A stretch of DNA of 5,467 nt from JASJBU01 sp965372385 (GTDB lineage: Bacteria > Pseudomonadota > Gammaproteobacteria > Chromatiales > Chromatiaceae), in the NCBI GenBank assembly GCA_965372385.1, contig CBDVCD010000244.1, positions 1-5,467 of the forward strand, read 5' to 3'. A model generated the notes under the pieces. It saw nothing but the letters and a program-made list of their open reading frames with translations. It was not told where the DNA came from and did no database searches. This document shows positions 5,342 through 5,467 of this stretch, in pieces; the stretch's first letter is position 1, and every line of letters begins with the position of its first letter. Position numbers and translations under genes: made by a program.

Positions 5342-5355
5342 AGCGGTCAACCGCT
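5342..5355. repeat. Short perfect palindrome AGCGGT-CA-ACCGCT
   Basis: Two 6-bp arms separated by 2 nt form a near-continuous palindrome. It is too tight for a good RNA hairpin loop, so a protein-binding site is more likely than an RNA structure. A related GACCGTTGATC lies 15 nt to the right. It sits in the gene-free 3' region of the window. Confidence 0.35.
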
Positions 5356-5404
5356 CTCTCTTGGCTGCATGACCGTTGATCTCACTCAACAAGCCGGTTA
5401 TTCA

Positions 5405-5454
5405 GTTTCAATGACATTTCCCCTGTCAGTAACAATTTGAAACATATTGAAACA
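5405..5454. promoter_or_regulatory. Nested inverted and direct repeats, possible operator region
   Basis: GTTTCAA (5405-5411) is followed directly by TGACA (5412-5416); their complements TGTCA (5424-5428) and TTGAAAC (5437-5443) follow in mirrored order. TTGAAACA then recurs at 5447-5454, exactly 10 bp after the copy at 5437-5444, one helical turn. TTGAAA at 5437 or 5447 could also serve as a -35 box; with 17-nt spacing the first would give a poor TCTTAA -10 (5460-5465), and the second would place the -10 outside the window. This looks like the control region of a rightward gene beyond the edge. Confidence 0.42.
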
Positions 5455-5467
5455 CAATTTCTTAATT

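Overview
The window reads as chromosomal DNA of a gammaproteobacterium. The main clue is the minus-strand order proA - nadD - rsfS, a gene order well known in that class. Base composition looks moderately GC-rich inside the genes and more AT-rich between them. The genus cannot be fixed from the sequence. A free-living or symbiotic marine or sulfur-oxidising lineage is only an impression. No rRNA, tRNA, CRISPR array, transposase or phage gene is visible.

Layout from left to right. Positions 1-152 hold the 5' part of a minus-strand gene for a short exported, histidine-rich protein of unknown function, with a strong AGGAGG ribosome binding site. Positions 153-459 carry no gene. They hold an element of about 161 bp (295-455) bounded by 18-nt near-perfect inverted repeats and containing a strong 14-bp internal hairpin. 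Positions 460-4092 are one long co-directional minus-strand block, read right to left: proA (proline synthesis), nadD (NAD synthesis), rsfS (ribosome silencing factor), an HTH-WYL transcriptional regulator, and a 94-residue protein with a Cx3Cx2C cysteine cluster. The first two genes are 1 nt apart and the last two overlap by 4 nt, so translational coupling is likely at both ends. A 75-nt gap precedes rsfS, and a 27-nt gap filled by a perfect 8-bp hairpin precedes the WYL gene. rlmH, the usual neighbour after rsfS, is not present; the WYL pair occupies its place.

The 4093-4348 intergenic region is divergent. It carries a good extended -10 promoter for proA and a REP-like imperfect hairpin. 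On the plus strand, 4349-5263 encodes a 304-residue, probably cytosolic and largely helical protein that I do not recognise. It is followed by hairpins, including a terminator-like one, and then by a control-region-like stretch (5405-5454) with nested inverted and direct repeats just before the window edge.

Functionally the block combines housekeeping metabolism (glutamate-5-semialdehyde formation, nicotinate nucleotide adenylylation), ribosome assembly control and a ligand-sensing regulator with a small partner. The best candidates for something undescribed are the coupled WYL / Cx3Cx2C pair, the unassigned 304-residue protein, and the inverted-repeat element abutting the end of the operon.
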